Shown: positions 6,461-6,913 of the stretch, piece by piece
Layout: every line of letters begins with the position of its first letter
Numbering within the stretch: the first letter of the stretch is position 1
The notes under the pieces: generated by a model
Databases searched by the model: none
What the model was told of the DNA's origin: nothing
What the model saw: only the letters and a program-made list of their open reading frames with translations
Translations under genes and position numbers: made by a program
NCBI GenBank assembly: GCA_031288955.1
Contig: JAITQJ010000408.1
Location: 1-6,913, forward strand
Source of the DNA: Planctomycetaceae bacterium
GTDB taxonomy: Bacteria; Planctomycetota; Planctomycetia; Pirellulales; Thermoguttaceae
Reading direction: 5' to 3'
DNA: 6,913 nucleotides

Positions 6461-6913
6461 TTATTTGCTGTATTTTCTGTACTCCTTTTCAACTGTTTCG
6501 GGAGAAACTTCGCCGTCCCAGACGGCAATGCGGAAGTCGAACGTCATTGTCTCTTTCGGTTTCATCTGCCGGGGTTCGCGGTGAAAGTTCATACAGATAC
6601 TAACGTAGCTAAAATGCTTGCCGCTTTCGCCCATCGTGAACGCCAGCGTCGGCACAGGATTTTTCGGATTGCCGAAAACGGCAACGGTTGCCGGTTCGCC
6701 GTGCAACTTCGACGTGTATGCTGTCCAGTTGCACGGAGTCAGCCGCTCATCACCTCTCACAATAACGCCTTCGTTTTTGCCGGTGCTGTTAAAGAATCTG
6801 CCCTGTTTGTCCATTGATTGGTCAAAGCGAACTCCCAGACCGTAATAATGATGTGCGCTTTTGTCGAAGTCAACCGGCGGGTCGTTCGGTAAATCTGTCG
6901 GATGTTTCAAAAC
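6461..6913 (-). CDS. DUF6807 (PmoA-like) family protein, C-terminal part only
   Basis: The frame is open through the right edge (Val-Leu-Lys-His at 6913-6902) and ends with TAA at 6461-6463, leaving 150 C-terminal residues. The start is outside the window; the TTG near 6910 is an internal Leu codon. The part seen has the feel of DUF6807, a beta-rich family often labelled 'PmoA' although unrelated to methane monooxygenase: HHYYGLGVRF, RGDERLTPCNWTAYTS, ATVAVFGNPKNP, and a final beta-strand region (TMTFDFRIAVWDGEVS) followed by the helix PETVEKEYRKY. These proteins are frequent, and often exported, in planctomycetes and Bacteroidetes, commonly near sugar-related genes; their activity is not established. 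The gene lies 42 bases upstream of ribBA. The family call rests on remembered sequence style, so it is moderate; that it is a real gene is firm. Confidence 0.65.
   Translation of the reverse strand, partial: VLKHPTDLPNDPPVDFDKSAHHYYGLGVRFDQSMDKQGRFFNSTGKNEGVIVRGDERLTPCNWTAYTSKLHGEPATVAVFGNPKNPVPTLAFTMGESGKHFSYVSICMNFHREPRQMKPKETMTFDFRIAVWDGEVSPETVEKEYRKYSK

Noticed and set aside
5660..6817. Two + strand open frames (5660-6241 and 6254-6817) opposite ribBA and the DUF6807 gene
   Set aside because: They lie opposite a clearly conserved enzyme and a plausible family protein, and their products show no recognisable motifs.

Overview
The window holds six protein-coding genes and very little intergenic DNA. 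Three on the + strand fill the left half and three on the - strand fill the right half. The two blocks converge at about 2962-2976, where only 15 bases separate the stop codons. The organism is probably a planctomycete, perhaps of the Pirellulales type. This is an inference from the exported tandem alpha/beta-hydrolase, the DUF6807 ('PmoA-like') protein, the style of the RibBA protein and the weak or absent Shine-Dalgarno sequences. No rRNA or other decisive marker is present. GC content is moderate and even by eye, and nothing suggests a recent insertion.

Left block (+): dnaN (DNA polymerase III sliding clamp, first ~14 residues outside the window); a pterin-binding TIM-barrel protein most like methyltetrahydrofolate:corrinoid methyltransferase; and a CheX/CheC-type phosphatase-fold protein. 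The fold of the last protein is interrupted by a ~125-residue acidic, disordered-looking insert carrying six tryptophan motifs at a 14-15 residue period. A perfect 11-bp inverted repeat lies between dnaN and the pterin gene. A TATAAT-type promoter candidate lies just before the CheX-like gene.

Right block (-), in transcription order: the C-terminal part of a DUF6807 protein that enters from the right edge; ribBA (riboflavin biosynthesis, complete); and a 728-residue exported protein with two alpha/beta-hydrolase domains, the first lacking its nucleophile and the second intact. Gaps of 42 and 28 bases would fit one transcript, but the three functions do not form an obvious pathway.

No mobile element, CRISPR array, tRNA, rRNA or recognisable riboswitch is visible. 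No stretch over 100 bases lacks a gene. I see no complete new multi-gene system. The most unusual object is the CheX-like protein with its periodic tryptophan array.
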